Part shown: positions 1 through 9,385 of the stretch, piece by piece
Numbering within the stretch: position 1 is the stretch's first letter
Layout: every line of letters begins with the position of its first letter
Assembly: GCF_031312595.1 (NCBI RefSeq)
Contig: NZ_CP133592.1
Location: forward strand, 1,612,001 to 1,676,000
DNA from: Methanolobus sediminis
GTDB lineage: Archaea > Halobacteriota > Methanosarcinia > Methanosarcinales > Methanosarcinaceae
DNA length: 64,000 nucleotides
Reading direction: 5' to 3'
Notes under the pieces: model-generated
Seen by the model: the letters and a program-made list of their open reading frames with translations, nothing else
What the model was told of the DNA's origin: nothing
Database searches by the model: none
Made by a program: the position numbers and the translations under genes

Positions 1-35
1 TTGAATCAAGTTCTTTTCTCAGAAGGGGATTTCAA

Positions 36-422
36 ATGAACAAATATCTGAAAATGGTCCTTTACGGATCTATCGTGTGGCTGGTGCCTTTTATCATATC
101 ATTTGCATTCGTTGACCGGCAAGGTAATTTCACCATCGATGAGACATTCTTCAAATCTATCATGGTAGTTACAGGTGCTCTTGTGGGTGTGGTTCTTGCT
201 GTACGTTATTTCAGGGATGTTGAAACAAACTACGTTAATGGAGGCATTGTTCTCGGAGTAATCTGGCTTGTCATTAATCTTGCACTGGATCTTTCAATGG
301 TGTATGGTGGATTTTTCCAGATGTCAGTGACCCAGTACTTTACTGATATAGGTATGAGGTATCTTTCCATGCCGATATACACCATCGGAATGGGTTGTGC
401 ACTAATGCAAAAGTCAAGATAA
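36..422 (+). CDS. Small four-helix membrane protein, unknown function
   Basis: A 128-residue hydrophobic protein with about four predicted membrane segments (near residues 5-25, 40-57, 68-87 and 105-123) and a short basic C-terminus. The ATG at 36 follows an AGAAGGGGA ribosome binding site at 21-29, which supports this start. I recognise no catalytic motif. The next gene is on the same strand 64 nt downstream but appears to have its own TATA-like element, so co-transcription is uncertain. It may belong to one of the small archaeal membrane DUF families, but I cannot name it from sequence alone. Confidence 0.75.
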   Translation: MNKYLKMVLYGSIVWLVPFIISFAFVDRQGNFTIDETFFKSIMVVTGALVGVVLAVRYFRDVETNYVNGGIVLGVIWLVINLALDLSMVYGGFFQMSVTQYFTDIGMRYLSMPIYTIGMGCALMQKSR

Positions 423-486
423 TTTGCAGTGACTTCTAACCTGAAAACCCAACACGTTTATTATTTCCAAATCCAATGCATTATCC

Positions 487-1170
487 ATGTCTGTGAAGTA
501 CCAGAATGTAGTTCCCTGGGGACGTTCCTTTCAGGAATATGTTGACATGTTCAGTCTTACGGATAAAGATTTGGAAAAATCCATTCTGGGTTGTGGTGAC
601 GGTCCTGCCAGTTTTAACTGTGAAATGAACAGGAAGGGCAAATCGGTAGTTTCAGTTGATCCTATCTATGAACAGGACAGGGATTCGATTCAAAAAAGGA
701 TTGATGAAACTTATTCAGAAGTGCTGGAGCAGACAATGGCAAACCAGGACAAGTTCATCTGGAAGAACATATCCTCGGTTGAAGAGCTTGGCAGTATTCG
801 AATGAATTCAATGAGTCAGTTTCTTGATGATTTTGAGGAAGGAAAAAAACAGGGCAGGTATGTTTCAGGTGTATTGCCTGAACTGCCGTTTGCAGACGCC
901 TCATTTGACCTGGTACTTGTATCACACCTTCTGTTCTTATACTCAGAGCAGCTATCATTTGATTTTCATGTGCAGGCAATTGATGAACTTCTGAGGGTTG
1001 CCGGTGAAGTAAGAATATTTCCGCTTGTTGATCTGGATTCAAGAAAATCCATACATCTGGATGAAATCATAGGCCATTTAGTTTCACAAGGTTATGTTGT
1101 TAGTGAGGAAAAGGTGAACTATGAATTCCAGAAGGGCGGGAATACGATGTTGAGGATCATTCATTCCTGA
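487..1170 (+). CDS. SAM-dependent methyltransferase-like protein
   Basis: A 227-residue protein with a class I methyltransferase layout. A glycine-rich motif I (ILGCGDGPASF, about residues 33-43) is followed by an acidic strand end (SVDPIYEQ, about 56-63), and a later motif IV/post-I-like stretch reads LPFADASFDLVLVSHLLF (about 133-150). The substrate cannot be inferred. No clear Shine-Dalgarno site precedes the ATG. A TTTATTATT element roughly 25 nt upstream suggests a leaderless transcript. The gene converges with the minus-strand gene ending at 1173, leaving only 2 nt between stop codons. Confidence 0.75.
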   Translation: MSVKYQNVVPWGRSFQEYVDMFSLTDKDLEKSILGCGDGPASFNCEMNRKGKSVVSVDPIYEQDRDSIQKRIDETYSEVLEQTMANQDKFIWKNISSVEELGSIRMNSMSQFLDDFEEGKKQGRYVSGVLPELPFADASFDLVLVSHLLFLYSEQLSFDFHVQAIDELLRVAGEVRIFPLVDLDSRKSIHLDEIIGHLVSQGYVVSEEKVNYEFQKGGNTMLRIIHS

Positions 1171-1172
1171 TA

Positions 1173-1655
1173 TTAACAGATATCACAATTAGTAGATTCT
1201 ATGAGTTTTTTCTTCAAAAAAAGCAATAATAAGGCTAAAGATACGTAAAATATTCCTATTGCTAGTATTGTATAATCCGGGAAATTTCTGAAAAGCAGCA
1301 GAATTCCGTTTAAGTATGCAATTCCCAGCAAAAAACCGGATATAATTCTGAAAAGGTTTTTGCTCCTGTTGATTTCAAATGCTGATATTGACCAATCAAT
1401 AATTGCTGGCATAGGGAGTATAGATATCAATGCATATGATAAATGTGAATCTGAAATGTAATTGTAGTAAAGAAAACCAATTATCAAGCCAGTATATATT
1501 CCAAAGCATCTGGCGCATAAGTAGTGTTTTTTCCCATCATGTTCCAGTTCCAGACATTTGTAATATTCACTGACTTCATGATGGGATAACAGATACTTCG
1601 AAGTCTCATTCAATCCGGAGAGAATCTCCGATTTTAGAGAAGTAGTGTCTGTCAT
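1173..1655 (-). CDS. DUF2085 family membrane protein
   Basis: A 160-residue protein with the DUF2085 signature: an N-terminal His/Cys-containing segment (YKCLELEHDGKKHYLCARC) followed by CFGIYTG and then about four hydrophobic helices (around residues 50-68, 73-90, 100-121 and 128-147). The Cys residues in the CARCFG motif could bind metal, but the function of this family is unknown. It lies 12 nt downstream of the TM2-domain gene on the same strand, so the two probably form a short operon. Confidence 0.8.
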   Translation of the reverse strand: MTDTTSLKSEILSGLNETSKYLLSHHEVSEYYKCLELEHDGKKHYLCARCFGIYTGLIIGFLYYNYISDSHLSYALISILPMPAIIDWSISAFEINRSKNLFRIISGFLLGIAYLNGILLLFRNFPDYTILAIGIFYVSLALLLLFLKKKLIESTNCDIC

Positions 1656-1667
1656 TTTGTGTCTTAC

Positions 1668-1991
1668 TTAGTTATACTTGCTGTTAAAATCATCATCGGA
1701 CATTGTGAGGTAGATTATTCCTTCGATCAGACCTATAAGTGAAGGTATCATGGTCCAGCTAAAGCACAAGTACAAAATTCCTGTACCGACTTGACCCAGG
1801 TAGAACTTGTGCGCTCCAAGTCCTCCCAGTAGTATTCCAAGTATTCCGGCAGCCACTTTGTTCTTCTCTCCTGAAGAACCGATTGATGGTTGTTTAACTC
1901 CACATTTAGGACAGATCACAGCTTCTTTAGTGATCACGGACCCGCATTTTGTACAATATTTCTCATTGTCCCCTACTATATTTTCTTCCAT
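1668..1991 (-). CDS. Zinc-ribbon plus TM2-domain membrane protein
   Basis: A 107-residue protein with two parts. Residues about 13-33 form a zinc ribbon (CTKCGS then CPKCG). Residues about 47-100 form a TM2 domain: two helices around a glycine-rich GGLGAHKFYLGQ turn, then a second helix ending in a short acidic/polar tail. TM2 proteins are widespread two-pass membrane proteins of uncertain role. The ATG at 1991 has a good AAGGGTG ribosome binding site. It is the first gene of a two-gene minus-strand unit with the DUF2085 protein. Confidence 0.85.
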   Translation of the reverse strand: MEENIVGDNEKYCTKCGSVITKEAVICPKCGVKQPSIGSSGEKNKVAAGILGILLGGLGAHKFYLGQVGTGILYLCFSWTMIPSLIGLIEGIIYLTMSDDDFNSKYN

Positions 1992-2099
1992 AGAAACACC
2001 CTTTGATAAAAACTCACTTCATTAAAAATTGTGATGTATTTTCATTTTTATTTAAGGAACTATCTAGTAGATATACTTATTGTTTTTTTTTCATGATGC

Positions 2100-2119
2100 A
2101 AAACACAAAAATACTAACA
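2100..2119 (+). promoter_or_regulatory. 20-base element shared by mutS and mutL upstream regions
   Basis: AAAACACAAAAATACTAACA occurs here and again, identically, at 6171-6190 before mutL. The copy here ends 39 nt before the mutS ATG. Similarity continues weakly beyond it (AGATA then a T-rich run). It may combine a BRE/TATA-like core promoter with an operator; which of these is inference. Confidence 0.5.
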
Positions 2120-2158
2120 GCCAGATAATTTGCAGCACCAATTTTGTGTGAGTCGAAT

Positions 2159-4810
2159 ATGGAAAAGATGACACCTGCAATGCAGCAGTATTATGCAGCC
2201 AAGGAAGAGCATAAGGACGCCCTCATATTCTTCAGGATGGGGGATTTTTACGAATCATTTGGAGAAGATGCAAAGACAATTGCAAAGGAGCTTGAGATCA
2301 CCCTGACAACTCGCGGGAAGGGAAAAGACGGGGAGAAGATGCCGCTGGCCGGTATTCCCTATCATGCAATTGATAATTATCTTCCGCGGCTTATCAAGAA
2401 AGGATATAAGGTTGCTATATGTGAGCAGCTTGAAGACCCAAAGAAGGCAAAGGGTGTAGTGAAAAGAGGAGTTGTAAGGGTTGTAACTCCAGGCACTGCA
2501 ATGGATTCTTCCATGTTCTCGGATTCCTCTAATAATTATCTTGTGGCTCTGTATGGTGATAAGGGTGAATTTGGTCTGTCTTTTCTGGATATTTCCACAG
2601 GAGAATTCCTTGCAACCCAGCTTACTGATGAGGAGCCATATGATCGAATCATAAGTGAGCTTGCACGCATGGGGCCATCTGAATGCATCATGCCTCCATC
2701 CATGCTAAAAGACGCTCATCTCAAAGAGAGAATAAAAGACCTGAGGATAATTATTCATGAGTTTGATGAGGATCTATTCGATCACAAAATTGCTGAAAAA
2801 GTCCTCCTTGACCATTTTAAAGTATCCACTTTAGAGGGCATGGGTTGCAGTGAACTCCTGGCGGCAGTTTCATCTGCCGGTGCAGCATTGCGTTATGCGA
2901 CCGACACCCAGATGAGAGAACTCTCACAGGTACAAACACTAAAGACTTATTTTGATTCCGAGTTCATGGTTCTGGATGCCATAACCCTGAGGAATCTGGA
3001 AATCGTCAGGAATGTCCGGGGAGAAGGAAACGATGCATCTCTTATCGGTGTTCTTGATGAAACAAAAACCCCAATGGGCAGAAGACAATTACAAAAATGG
3101 CTTCTGAAACCACTGATCTCTGTGGATGCTATCAATGACAGGCTGGATGCTGTTTCATGGCTTCATGATAATACACTTGTGAGATTCGATATACGTGCCC
3201 ATCTTTCTTATGTAAAGGACATGGAACGTCTTGTAGGAAGGGTAATATATGGAAACTCCAATGCAAGAGACCTTGTCTCTCTTAAAAAATCTCTGGAATC
3301 CGTTCCTCTTTTGCTTGCTTCTCTTCAGGAATGCGAAGGCATAGAATTACTTGAAAGCACTTCATCAAAGCTTTCATCATTTGCAGAGCTCGATGAACTT
3401 GCAAAACTCATAGACAGCGCAATTGTGGAAGAGCCTCCTCTCAGTGTCAGGGATGGAGGAATGATAAAACCCGGTTATAATGAGCAGCTTGATGAGCTGT
3501 TCGATCTTTCAAAGAATGGAAAACAATGGATTGCAAAGTTCCAGCAGAAAGAGCGTGACAGGACCGGAATAAGGTCCATGAAAGTAGGTTATAACAAGGT
3601 TTTCGGTTATTATCTTGAGGTCACAAAGGCCAACATCTCACAGGTTCCTGATGATTATATCAGGAAGCAGACAATGACCAATGCCGAGAGGTTCTATACT
3701 CCTGAACTGAAAGAACGTGAGAGTGCCATACTTTCGGCTGATGAGAAGATGACGGCACTTGAATATGAACTTCTCACTGAGCTAAATACTATAATCGCAT
3801 CTCATTCCAGACAGTTGCAGGAAACTGCAGCCCTTATAGGGACACTGGATGTGCTCGCAAACCTTGCTGAAGTTGCAGCCAATAATAATTACGTAAGACC
3901 TGCGATTACTTCTGACTGCAGGTTGCTTATCAGGGATGGAAGACATCCTGTGGTTGAGAACACAGTTCCAGGTGGATTTGTTCCCAATGATACTGAGATG
4001 GATTGCAGTGAGAACCAGTTCCAGCTTATCACCGGACCTAACATGGCAGGTAAATCCACATACATGAGACAGATCGCGATGATAGTTATCATGGCACAGT
4101 CAGGTTCCTTTGTTCCTGCATCGCACGCTTCCATTGGAATTGTGGACAGGGTATTCACAAGGGTAGGTGCTTTTGATGACCTTGCAAGCGGTCAGAGTAC
4201 ATTTATGGTTGAAATGGTTGAGCTTGCTAATATCCTGAACAACGCAACACCTAAAAGCCTTGTACTGCTTGACGAGATCGGCAGGGGTACCAGTACTTAT
4301 GATGGTTACAGTATTGCAAAGGCTGTGGTGGAATATATTCATAATAAAGGGCGTGTCGGTGTCAGGTCACTTTTCGCCACGCACTATCACCAGCTTACAG
4401 AAGTTGCAGCCAGTCTAAAGAGAGTTAAGAATTATCATATTGCCGTGAAAGAAGACGGTGATGACCTTGTTTTCCTGCGCAAGATCGTTCCGGGTGCAAC
4501 AGACAGGAGTTATGGTATCCATGTTGCAAGAATAGCCGGTGTGCCTCATGCAGTCACTTCAAGAGCAAAGGAAATCCTTGAGGATATCGAGGATGAGTGT
4601 ATGCTTAGTGAAGAGGACCGCAAGGGAAGTAAAAAGAAACAACGCAGCAGTGCCAAATATACTCAGGTCATACTCTTTGATCAGGATGCTTCTTATGGTG
4701 AATCTGCTCCTGATCCTATTGTTGAAGAGCTGAAAAAACTGGATATAAATTCAATGACTCCTATCGAAGCATTGAATAAACTGAATGAGTTGAAAGGAAA
4801 ATTGGCATAG
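2159..4810 (+). CDS. mutS: DNA mismatch repair protein MutS
   Basis: An 883-residue MutS1-type protein that recognises base mismatches and small loops and recruits MutL. The N-terminal mismatch-binding domain carries the Phe-X-Glu motif (GDFYESF). Connector, lever and clamp domains follow. The C-terminal ABC-type ATPase has the P-loop GPNMAGKST near residue 626 and Walker B LVLLDEIGRGTSTYDG near 700, then an ATHYHQL H-loop. An in-frame TTG lies 15 nt upstream, but the ATG at 2159 places the conserved TPAMQQYY segment at the usual distance. mutS and mutL are of bacterial type and rare among archaea outside Methanosarcina relatives and haloarchaea, so ancient transfer is likely. Confidence 0.97.
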   Translation: MEKMTPAMQQYYAAKEEHKDALIFFRMGDFYESFGEDAKTIAKELEITLTTRGKGKDGEKMPLAGIPYHAIDNYLPRLIKKGYKVAICEQLEDPKKAKGVVKRGVVRVVTPGTAMDSSMFSDSSNNYLVALYGDKGEFGLSFLDISTGEFLATQLTDEEPYDRIISELARMGPSECIMPPSMLKDAHLKERIKDLRIIIHEFDEDLFDHKIAEKVLLDHFKVSTLEGMGCSELLAAVSSAGAALRYATDTQMRELSQVQTLKTYFDSEFMVLDAITLRNLEIVRNVRGEGNDASLIGVLDETKTPMGRRQLQKWLLKPLISVDAINDRLDAVSWLHDNTLVRFDIRAHLSYVKDMERLVGRVIYGNSNARDLVSLKKSLESVPLLLASLQECEGIELLESTSSKLSSFAELDELAKLIDSAIVEEPPLSVRDGGMIKPGYNEQLDELFDLSKNGKQWIAKFQQKERDRTGIRSMKVGYNKVFGYYLEVTKANISQVPDDYIRKQTMTNAERFYTPELKERESAILSADEKMTALEYELLTELNTIIASHSRQLQETAALIGTLDVLANLAEVAANNNYVRPAITSDCRLLIRDGRHPVVENTVPGGFVPNDTEMDCSENQFQLITGPNMAGKSTYMRQIAMIVIMAQSGSFVPASHASIGIVDRVFTRVGAFDDLASGQSTFMVEMVELANILNNATPKSLVLLDEIGRGTSTYDGYSIAKAVVEYIHNKGRVGVRSLFATHYHQLTEVAASLKRVKNYHIAVKEDGDDLVFLRKIVPGATDRSYGIHVARIAGVPHAVTSRAKEILEDIEDECMLSEEDRKGSKKKQRSSAKYTQVILFDQDASYGESAPDPIVEELKKLDINSMTPIEALNKLNELKGKLA

Positions 4811-4825
4811 GTGCAGTATGCACCT
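4809..4825 (+). terminator. Hairpin at the mutS 3' end
   Basis: AGGTGCA-GTA-TGCACCT forms a perfect 7-bp stem that includes the last two bases of the mutS stop codon, followed by a T-rich stretch. It sits between convergent mutS and the MFS gene. Confidence 0.55.
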
Positions 4826-4858
4826 AATCTTTATTCTTATATTTCTGATATTTTAGTT

Positions 4859-6046
4859 CTAGTTCTTATGTTCAGAGCCAAGTCCTCTTTTCTGCAATAG
4901 TATCCATGCTGCGAAAACAATAACTCCGCAAACCAGAGTGATGGTTCCCAGTATCTGCATGCGCTCCATCCATTCCTGCGATACCAGCCACATACCAACT
5001 GCTCCAAGTGTGAAGTATGTGAATATGAGCAGGGAAGATGCAGCTCCGGCATCCTTGTGTACCTGTTCGAGTACCAGGTGGTTGCTCGGTGGCCTGCTGA
5101 TTCCTATGGAGTATGTGATGAGTGCCATTGGGAGTGCAAATGTCCAGGGTCCGTAATGTCCTATTGTGAGGATTAGTACGGCTCCGATTGCAATCCCTGC
5201 AAAACCGGCTGTCATCAGATGTTTTGGATTAATTCTGTCTGTGAGTTTCAGGCATGACATTGACCCTGTCATGAGTGCAAGGGCATTGAATGCGAAAAAG
5301 TAACTGAAAGTCTGTTCACTCATTCCGAATTTGTTGATGTAAAGGGCTGAAGACCCGGCAATGAAACTGTAAAGTGGCAGCAGGCTGATTGACATCACAA
5401 GGACCATGACTACATAATTTGTGTTGAGAAGCAGTCCCCAGTAAGAATTCATGACCTTTGAAATAGGAACTATTGTTGGTTCTTTTAGTGTTTCTGGTGT
5501 TCTGATAACTCCAAGAAGTCCGATAAGTCCCATTGCACCCTGGGCAATGAAAATCCAGTGCCATGAAAGGTATGCAAGTATCCATCCGCCTACAATAGGT
5601 GCAAACATAGGTGCAAGTGCCATTATAACGGCGATGTAAGCAAGTATTCTCTGTCTTTCGTTTCCTGAAAAGATATCCTTCGTCATAGCCATTGAAATGG
5701 ATGCACTGGCAGCAGCTCCGGCTGCCTGCAGTACTCTGGATACGATTAATGCAGTGGCACCATTGGCCATAGCACAGAGGATACTGGCAAGTATGTACAA
5801 AATGATACCTGCCATCAAAGGTTTCTTGCGTCCGTACCTGTCGGATATCGGACCATAGAAAAGCAGTGAAAATCCATAAGTTACAAAGAAACCGATGAGT
5901 ATAAGGTTAACCACGGAGAGTGGTTTGCTCCACAGTTCTGCAAGTGACGGTATCGCTGGCAGTATCATGTCTGTAGAAAATGCTGGAAATGCTGTCAAAA
6001 GAGCTAATAAAGGAACTATGTTTTTTAGTTTACCGGAATTGTCCAT
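4859..6046 (-). CDS. MFS multidrug exporter, Bcr/CflA type
   Basis: A 395-residue major facilitator superfamily protein with about 12 membrane helices. The loop 2-3 motif A reads YGPISDRYGRKKPL (about residues 63-76), and the helix 5 antiporter-type glycine/proline-rich stretch APMFAPIVGGWIL is present. The length and the N-terminal AFPAFSTDMILPAIPSL signature match the Bcr/CflA subfamily, which exports drugs such as bicyclomycin and chloramphenicol by proton antiport. The substrate here is unknown. The gene lies between mutS and mutL on the opposite strand, so it is not part of a mut operon. Confidence 0.9.
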   Translation of the reverse strand: MDNSGKLKNIVPLLALLTAFPAFSTDMILPAIPSLAELWSKPLSVVNLILIGFFVTYGFSLLFYGPISDRYGRKKPLMAGIILYILASILCAMANGATALIVSRVLQAAGAAASASISMAMTKDIFSGNERQRILAYIAVIMALAPMFAPIVGGWILAYLSWHWIFIAQGAMGLIGLLGVIRTPETLKEPTIVPISKVMNSYWGLLLNTNYVVMVLVMSISLLPLYSFIAGSSALYINKFGMSEQTFSYFFAFNALALMTGSMSCLKLTDRINPKHLMTAGFAGIAIGAVLILTIGHYGPWTFALPMALITYSIGISRPPSNHLVLEQVHKDAGAASSLLIFTYFTLGAVGMWLVSQEWMERMQILGTITLVCGVIVFAAWILLQKRGLGSEHKN

Positions 6047-6170
6047 GTAAAGCCTTCTTATTTGATATTGCTTTCAGATAGCATGAAATGATATAATTCT
6101 ATTGTTCGTTAATCATAATTTTTCATGGGTATTAAATTACAGCAGGGAGTTAGGGGATCTTTTTCCAATG

Positions 6171-6190
6171 AAAACACAAAAATACTAACA
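6171..6190 (+). promoter_or_regulatory. Second copy of the mutS/mutL 20-base element
   Basis: Identical to positions 2100-2119 (AAAACACAAAAATACTAACA). It ends 74 nt before the proposed mutL ATG. The identity over 20 bases in otherwise dissimilar AT-rich spacers suggests common regulation or a shared strong promoter. Confidence 0.5.
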
Positions 6191-6264
6191 ACAAGATATT
6201 TTTGCCGTGATGGGTTGGAGATCAGAATATACTTGTTATACTTGCCGTGGACAGGAAGTGGAAA

Positions 6265-8331
6265 ATGACTGAAAAATCGTGTGATATCAAAGGTTCCAGA
6301 ATAAAATTACTGGACGAGTCCACCATCAATAAAATAGCAGCAGGAGAAGTGATTGAGCGTCCTGCATCAGTGGTAAAAGAGCTTATTGAGAACTCAATTG
6401 ATGCCCATGCGACTGATGTTCGAGTGGAAATAGGGGGGTATGGCACGAAAAGCATCCATGTTATTGACAATGGTAAGGGTATGAGTCATACGGATGCTTC
6501 AATGGCCTTTAAGAAGCACGCCACCAGTAAGATAAACAGTATCGAGGACCTTGATAATATTCTCACTATGGGATTCAGGGGTGAGGCTCTTGCTTCCATT
6601 GCTTCAGTTGCACGCGTAGAACTGGTTACCCGGCAGGAAGGAGAGATTGAAGGCACAAAGGTCGTGGTTGATACCAGTGGCATCAAGAACATAACTTCTA
6701 CCGGTGCTGCAGTGGGAACCAGTATTCTTGTCAATGACCTTTTTTACAGTACTCCCGCACGCAGAAAGTATCTCAAAAGTGCCAGGACTGAACTGGCTCA
6801 TATCATTGATGTCGTCTCAAGAAACGCTTTGTCACATCCGGATGTTTCATTTACTCTGGTTATAGATGGAAAAGTGAATCTGCGTTCTCCATCATCTGTA
6901 AAAATGCTTGACAGCATAGTTCATTTGTATGGTGCTGACGTTGCACGTTCCCTTGTTCCTCTGGAATACGAATCAGACCTTCTGATAATCTCCGGGTATG
7001 TATCAAAGCCGGAGTTCACCAGGAGTGGAAAGGATTTCCAGGTATTTTTCATCAATGGCAGACCCATATATTCCAATCAGCTTAGCAATGCTGTGAGACT
7101 TGGTTACTATACCTTACTTCCAAAAGGTCGCTATCCTGCAGCTTTCCTTAACTTCATGATCAATCCTGTGAACGTTGATGTGAATGTGCATCCTGCAAAG
7201 AGGGAAGTCAGGCTTAGTCATGAAAAAGAAATTGGTGTCATGATCGTAGCTGCTGTGGAGGAGGCGCTTGCAAAGACATCTCTTGTACCTGAAGTCCAAT
7301 TGGACAAAAAAGATGTTCCTGTTCAGTCACGTTTTAACATTTCTGGATCTAAACCAACTTCATCTTCTTCAGGTACCTCATCAAACAAATCAGTAGCATA
7401 TGATTCTGTAGAATCCGGAAAGTCGGCAGAATTTTCTGTTTCTTCTGCACAAGCTACGTCCACTTCATCGAAACCACTTGTCTCATCTTATGATTATCAA
7501 AGTGTTGAGTCCTCACGTATAGAGGAAACAGTTTCCCAAGGATTGAATGATGATCTGGAAAGTTCTTCTCCAATTATAATTTCTGATGAAGAACCGGTTG
7601 AAAAAGTGAAAACAACTGTTGTTAAAGAGGAAAAAGAGCCTTATCATTATCCTGCTAAGGACACACAACGCCGCCTGAAAAAAAGTGAGAGGCTACAACA
7701 GACAAGTGTGATTTCAGAAGGAACAGCAGAGTTGGAAGAACTGAAAGCTTCATTTAATCCATCAGAAGTGAAGGTATTCGGTCAGTATGCCGATCTTTAT
7801 ATTCTCACAGAGATGGACAGTAAGCTTGTGCTAATTGACCAGCATGCAGCACATGAGCGTATCATGTATGAGCAGGTGTTGAGGATGCAGGATATGGGAT
7901 GGCAGGAACTGATCACTCCGATCACTCTTGACCTGAGCCAGAAGGAGATAGCAATCATTGAGGATTTTATTCCGCAGCTTGAGGAAATGGGTTTTTCTAT
8001 ATCGGAGTTTGGTCCGAAAAGTTATGTTGTGACAACGGTTCCAAGTATCTTCGGTAAACTTGAAGATACTGATGTGATACATGATATAATCTCAGACCTT
8101 CTTTCAGTTGGCAGGGTCAAGGAAGATACTGAACGCTATGACCTTCTGTGCAGTACCATGGCATGCCGTGCAGCTATCAAGTCAGGTGCCGTATGCAATA
8201 CTAAACAAATGGAAGAACTCATACGTCAGCTCATGAACTGCAACAACCCTTATACATGTCCTCATGGTCGTCCAACTATGATTTCTTTCACGAAGGATGA
8301 ACTGGCAAAGCTCTTCAAAAGGACCGGATAG
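6265..8331 (+). CDS. mutL: DNA mismatch repair protein MutL, endonuclease type
   Basis: A 688-residue GHKL ATPase/endonuclease that acts after MutS. The N-terminal ATPase motifs are visible: IERPASVVKELIENSIDA, DNGKGM, HATSKI and GFRGEAL. A Ser/Thr-rich linker of about 150 residues (roughly residues 340-490) leads to the C-terminal dimerisation domain. That domain carries DQHAAHERIMYE, the metal-binding nuclease motif, plus ACRAAIKSG and CPHGRP, so strand nicking should be intact. A GTG at 6247 is also in frame, but the ATG at 6265 has the AGGAAGTGG ribosome binding site. Confidence 0.96.
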   Translation: MTEKSCDIKGSRIKLLDESTINKIAAGEVIERPASVVKELIENSIDAHATDVRVEIGGYGTKSIHVIDNGKGMSHTDASMAFKKHATSKINSIEDLDNILTMGFRGEALASIASVARVELVTRQEGEIEGTKVVVDTSGIKNITSTGAAVGTSILVNDLFYSTPARRKYLKSARTELAHIIDVVSRNALSHPDVSFTLVIDGKVNLRSPSSVKMLDSIVHLYGADVARSLVPLEYESDLLIISGYVSKPEFTRSGKDFQVFFINGRPIYSNQLSNAVRLGYYTLLPKGRYPAAFLNFMINPVNVDVNVHPAKREVRLSHEKEIGVMIVAAVEEALAKTSLVPEVQLDKKDVPVQSRFNISGSKPTSSSSGTSSNKSVAYDSVESGKSAEFSVSSAQATSTSSKPLVSSYDYQSVESSRIEETVSQGLNDDLESSSPIIISDEEPVEKVKTTVVKEEKEPYHYPAKDTQRRLKKSERLQQTSVISEGTAELEELKASFNPSEVKVFGQYADLYILTEMDSKLVLIDQHAAHERIMYEQVLRMQDMGWQELITPITLDLSQKEIAIIEDFIPQLEEMGFSISEFGPKSYVVTTVPSIFGKLEDTDVIHDIISDLLSVGRVKEDTERYDLLCSTMACRAAIKSGAVCNTKQMEELIRQLMNCNNPYTCPHGRPTMISFTKDELAKLFKRTG

Positions 8332-8372
8332 AGTCGGTAGATTTTAAAAGTATTACTTACAATTGACCTGAG

Positions 8373-9383
8373 ATGATTGACCCGGTAAACAAATCCAAAA
8401 TTCCAGACGAATGGCTGGATCGTTCTAAAATGCCACGTAAAGAGCTTGAAGAAGGTATTAAGAACGGAACTCTTGTAGTTCTGAGCGATGGTTCTGTATT
8501 AAAGAGAGGATATACTACCGGAACCACTGCAGCAATGGCTGCAAAGGCAGCTGTTCTTTCCCTGGGCGGTGATGTGAACCACATTTCAGTTCCAACGTCT
8601 GTTGGACTCCGAGCAGAAATGGATGTCACAGGAAGCAAAGGACATGCTGTTGCAGTAAAGATGAATAACGATCATGAATCAGATATCACAAGGGGCCTTG
8701 AATTCGTTGCCGATGCAAGGGAAGCTGAAGGTATTAATGTTTACGCAGGCGAAGGGATTGGAATTGTTACCCGCAGCGGTCTGGAATCCAAGAAAGGCCA
8801 TCCTGCGATCAACCCTGGGCCCATGAAGCAGATAAGGGAATCTATCAAGGAAGCTGTGGATGAACTTGGTCTTAAGGGTGCAGAAGTAACTATATATCTG
8901 CCAAAAGGCAAGGAAATTGCGAAGGAGACCCTGAACAGCCGTATTGGTATTGTTGATGGAATTTCTATTCTTGGCAGTACTGGATTTGTGGAACCATGGA
9001 ATGATCACCTTGGTGAAATGAAAGGTGATCTCATAAGGCACTCTGATAAAGTGGTGCTTACAACGGGCAGGGTTGGTATCCGTTATTCAACCATGCTTTT
9101 CCCGGATCATACTGTTGTGCTTGCAGGAAGCCGTATATCCGAAGCTCTTGATGCAGCACATGGTGATGTGGTAATCTGCGGATTACCGGGTCTTGTATTG
9201 AAATGGGGCAATCCTGATATGCTAAAAGACAGCGGCTTTGCTACTGTTGTGGAAATGCTCGATCTTGATCCTGAGAATGAGCGTCTTAAGCAGGCATTTA
9301 ATATGGCTGTGGAAAAAGGCAAAGGTGCCCGTATTGTTGTCGTTGACAGGGACGGCACGGTTCTGATGGATAGTGGTGAGTAA
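8373..9383 (+). CDS. cbiD: Cobalt-precorrin-5B C1-methyltransferase CbiD
   Basis: A 336-residue protein of the anaerobic cobalamin pathway that methylates C1 of cobalt-precorrin-5B using SAM. The diagnostic N-terminal motif [19 protein letters not shown] is at about residues 45-63. The GIGIVTRSG segment and NPGPMKQI follow as expected for CbiD. It starts 41 nt after mutL, and a TTTTAAAAG element just upstream may be its own TATA box. It is tightly linked to cbiE, with 2 nt between the genes, and the cobalt importer genes lie next downstream. Corrinoids are essential for methyl transfer in methylotrophic methanogens. Confidence 0.95.
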   Translation: MIDPVNKSKIPDEWLDRSKMPRKELEEGIKNGTLVVLSDGSVLKRGYTTGTTAAMAAKAAVLSLGGDVNHISVPTSVGLRAEMDVTGSKGHAVAVKMNNDHESDITRGLEFVADAREAEGINVYAGEGIGIVTRSGLESKKGHPAINPGPMKQIRESIKEAVDELGLKGAEVTIYLPKGKEIAKETLNSRIGIVDGISILGSTGFVEPWNDHLGEMKGDLIRHSDKVVLTTGRVGIRYSTMLFPDHTVVLAGSRISEALDAAHGDVVICGLPGLVLKWGNPDMLKDSGFATVVEMLDLDPENERLKQAFNMAVEKGKGARIVVVDRDGTVLMDSGE

Positions 9384-9385
9384 AT

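Noticed and set aside
2144-2158. TTG start for mutS
   Set aside because: The ATG at 2159 gives the normal N-terminus, and the extra five residues have no ribosome binding site in front.
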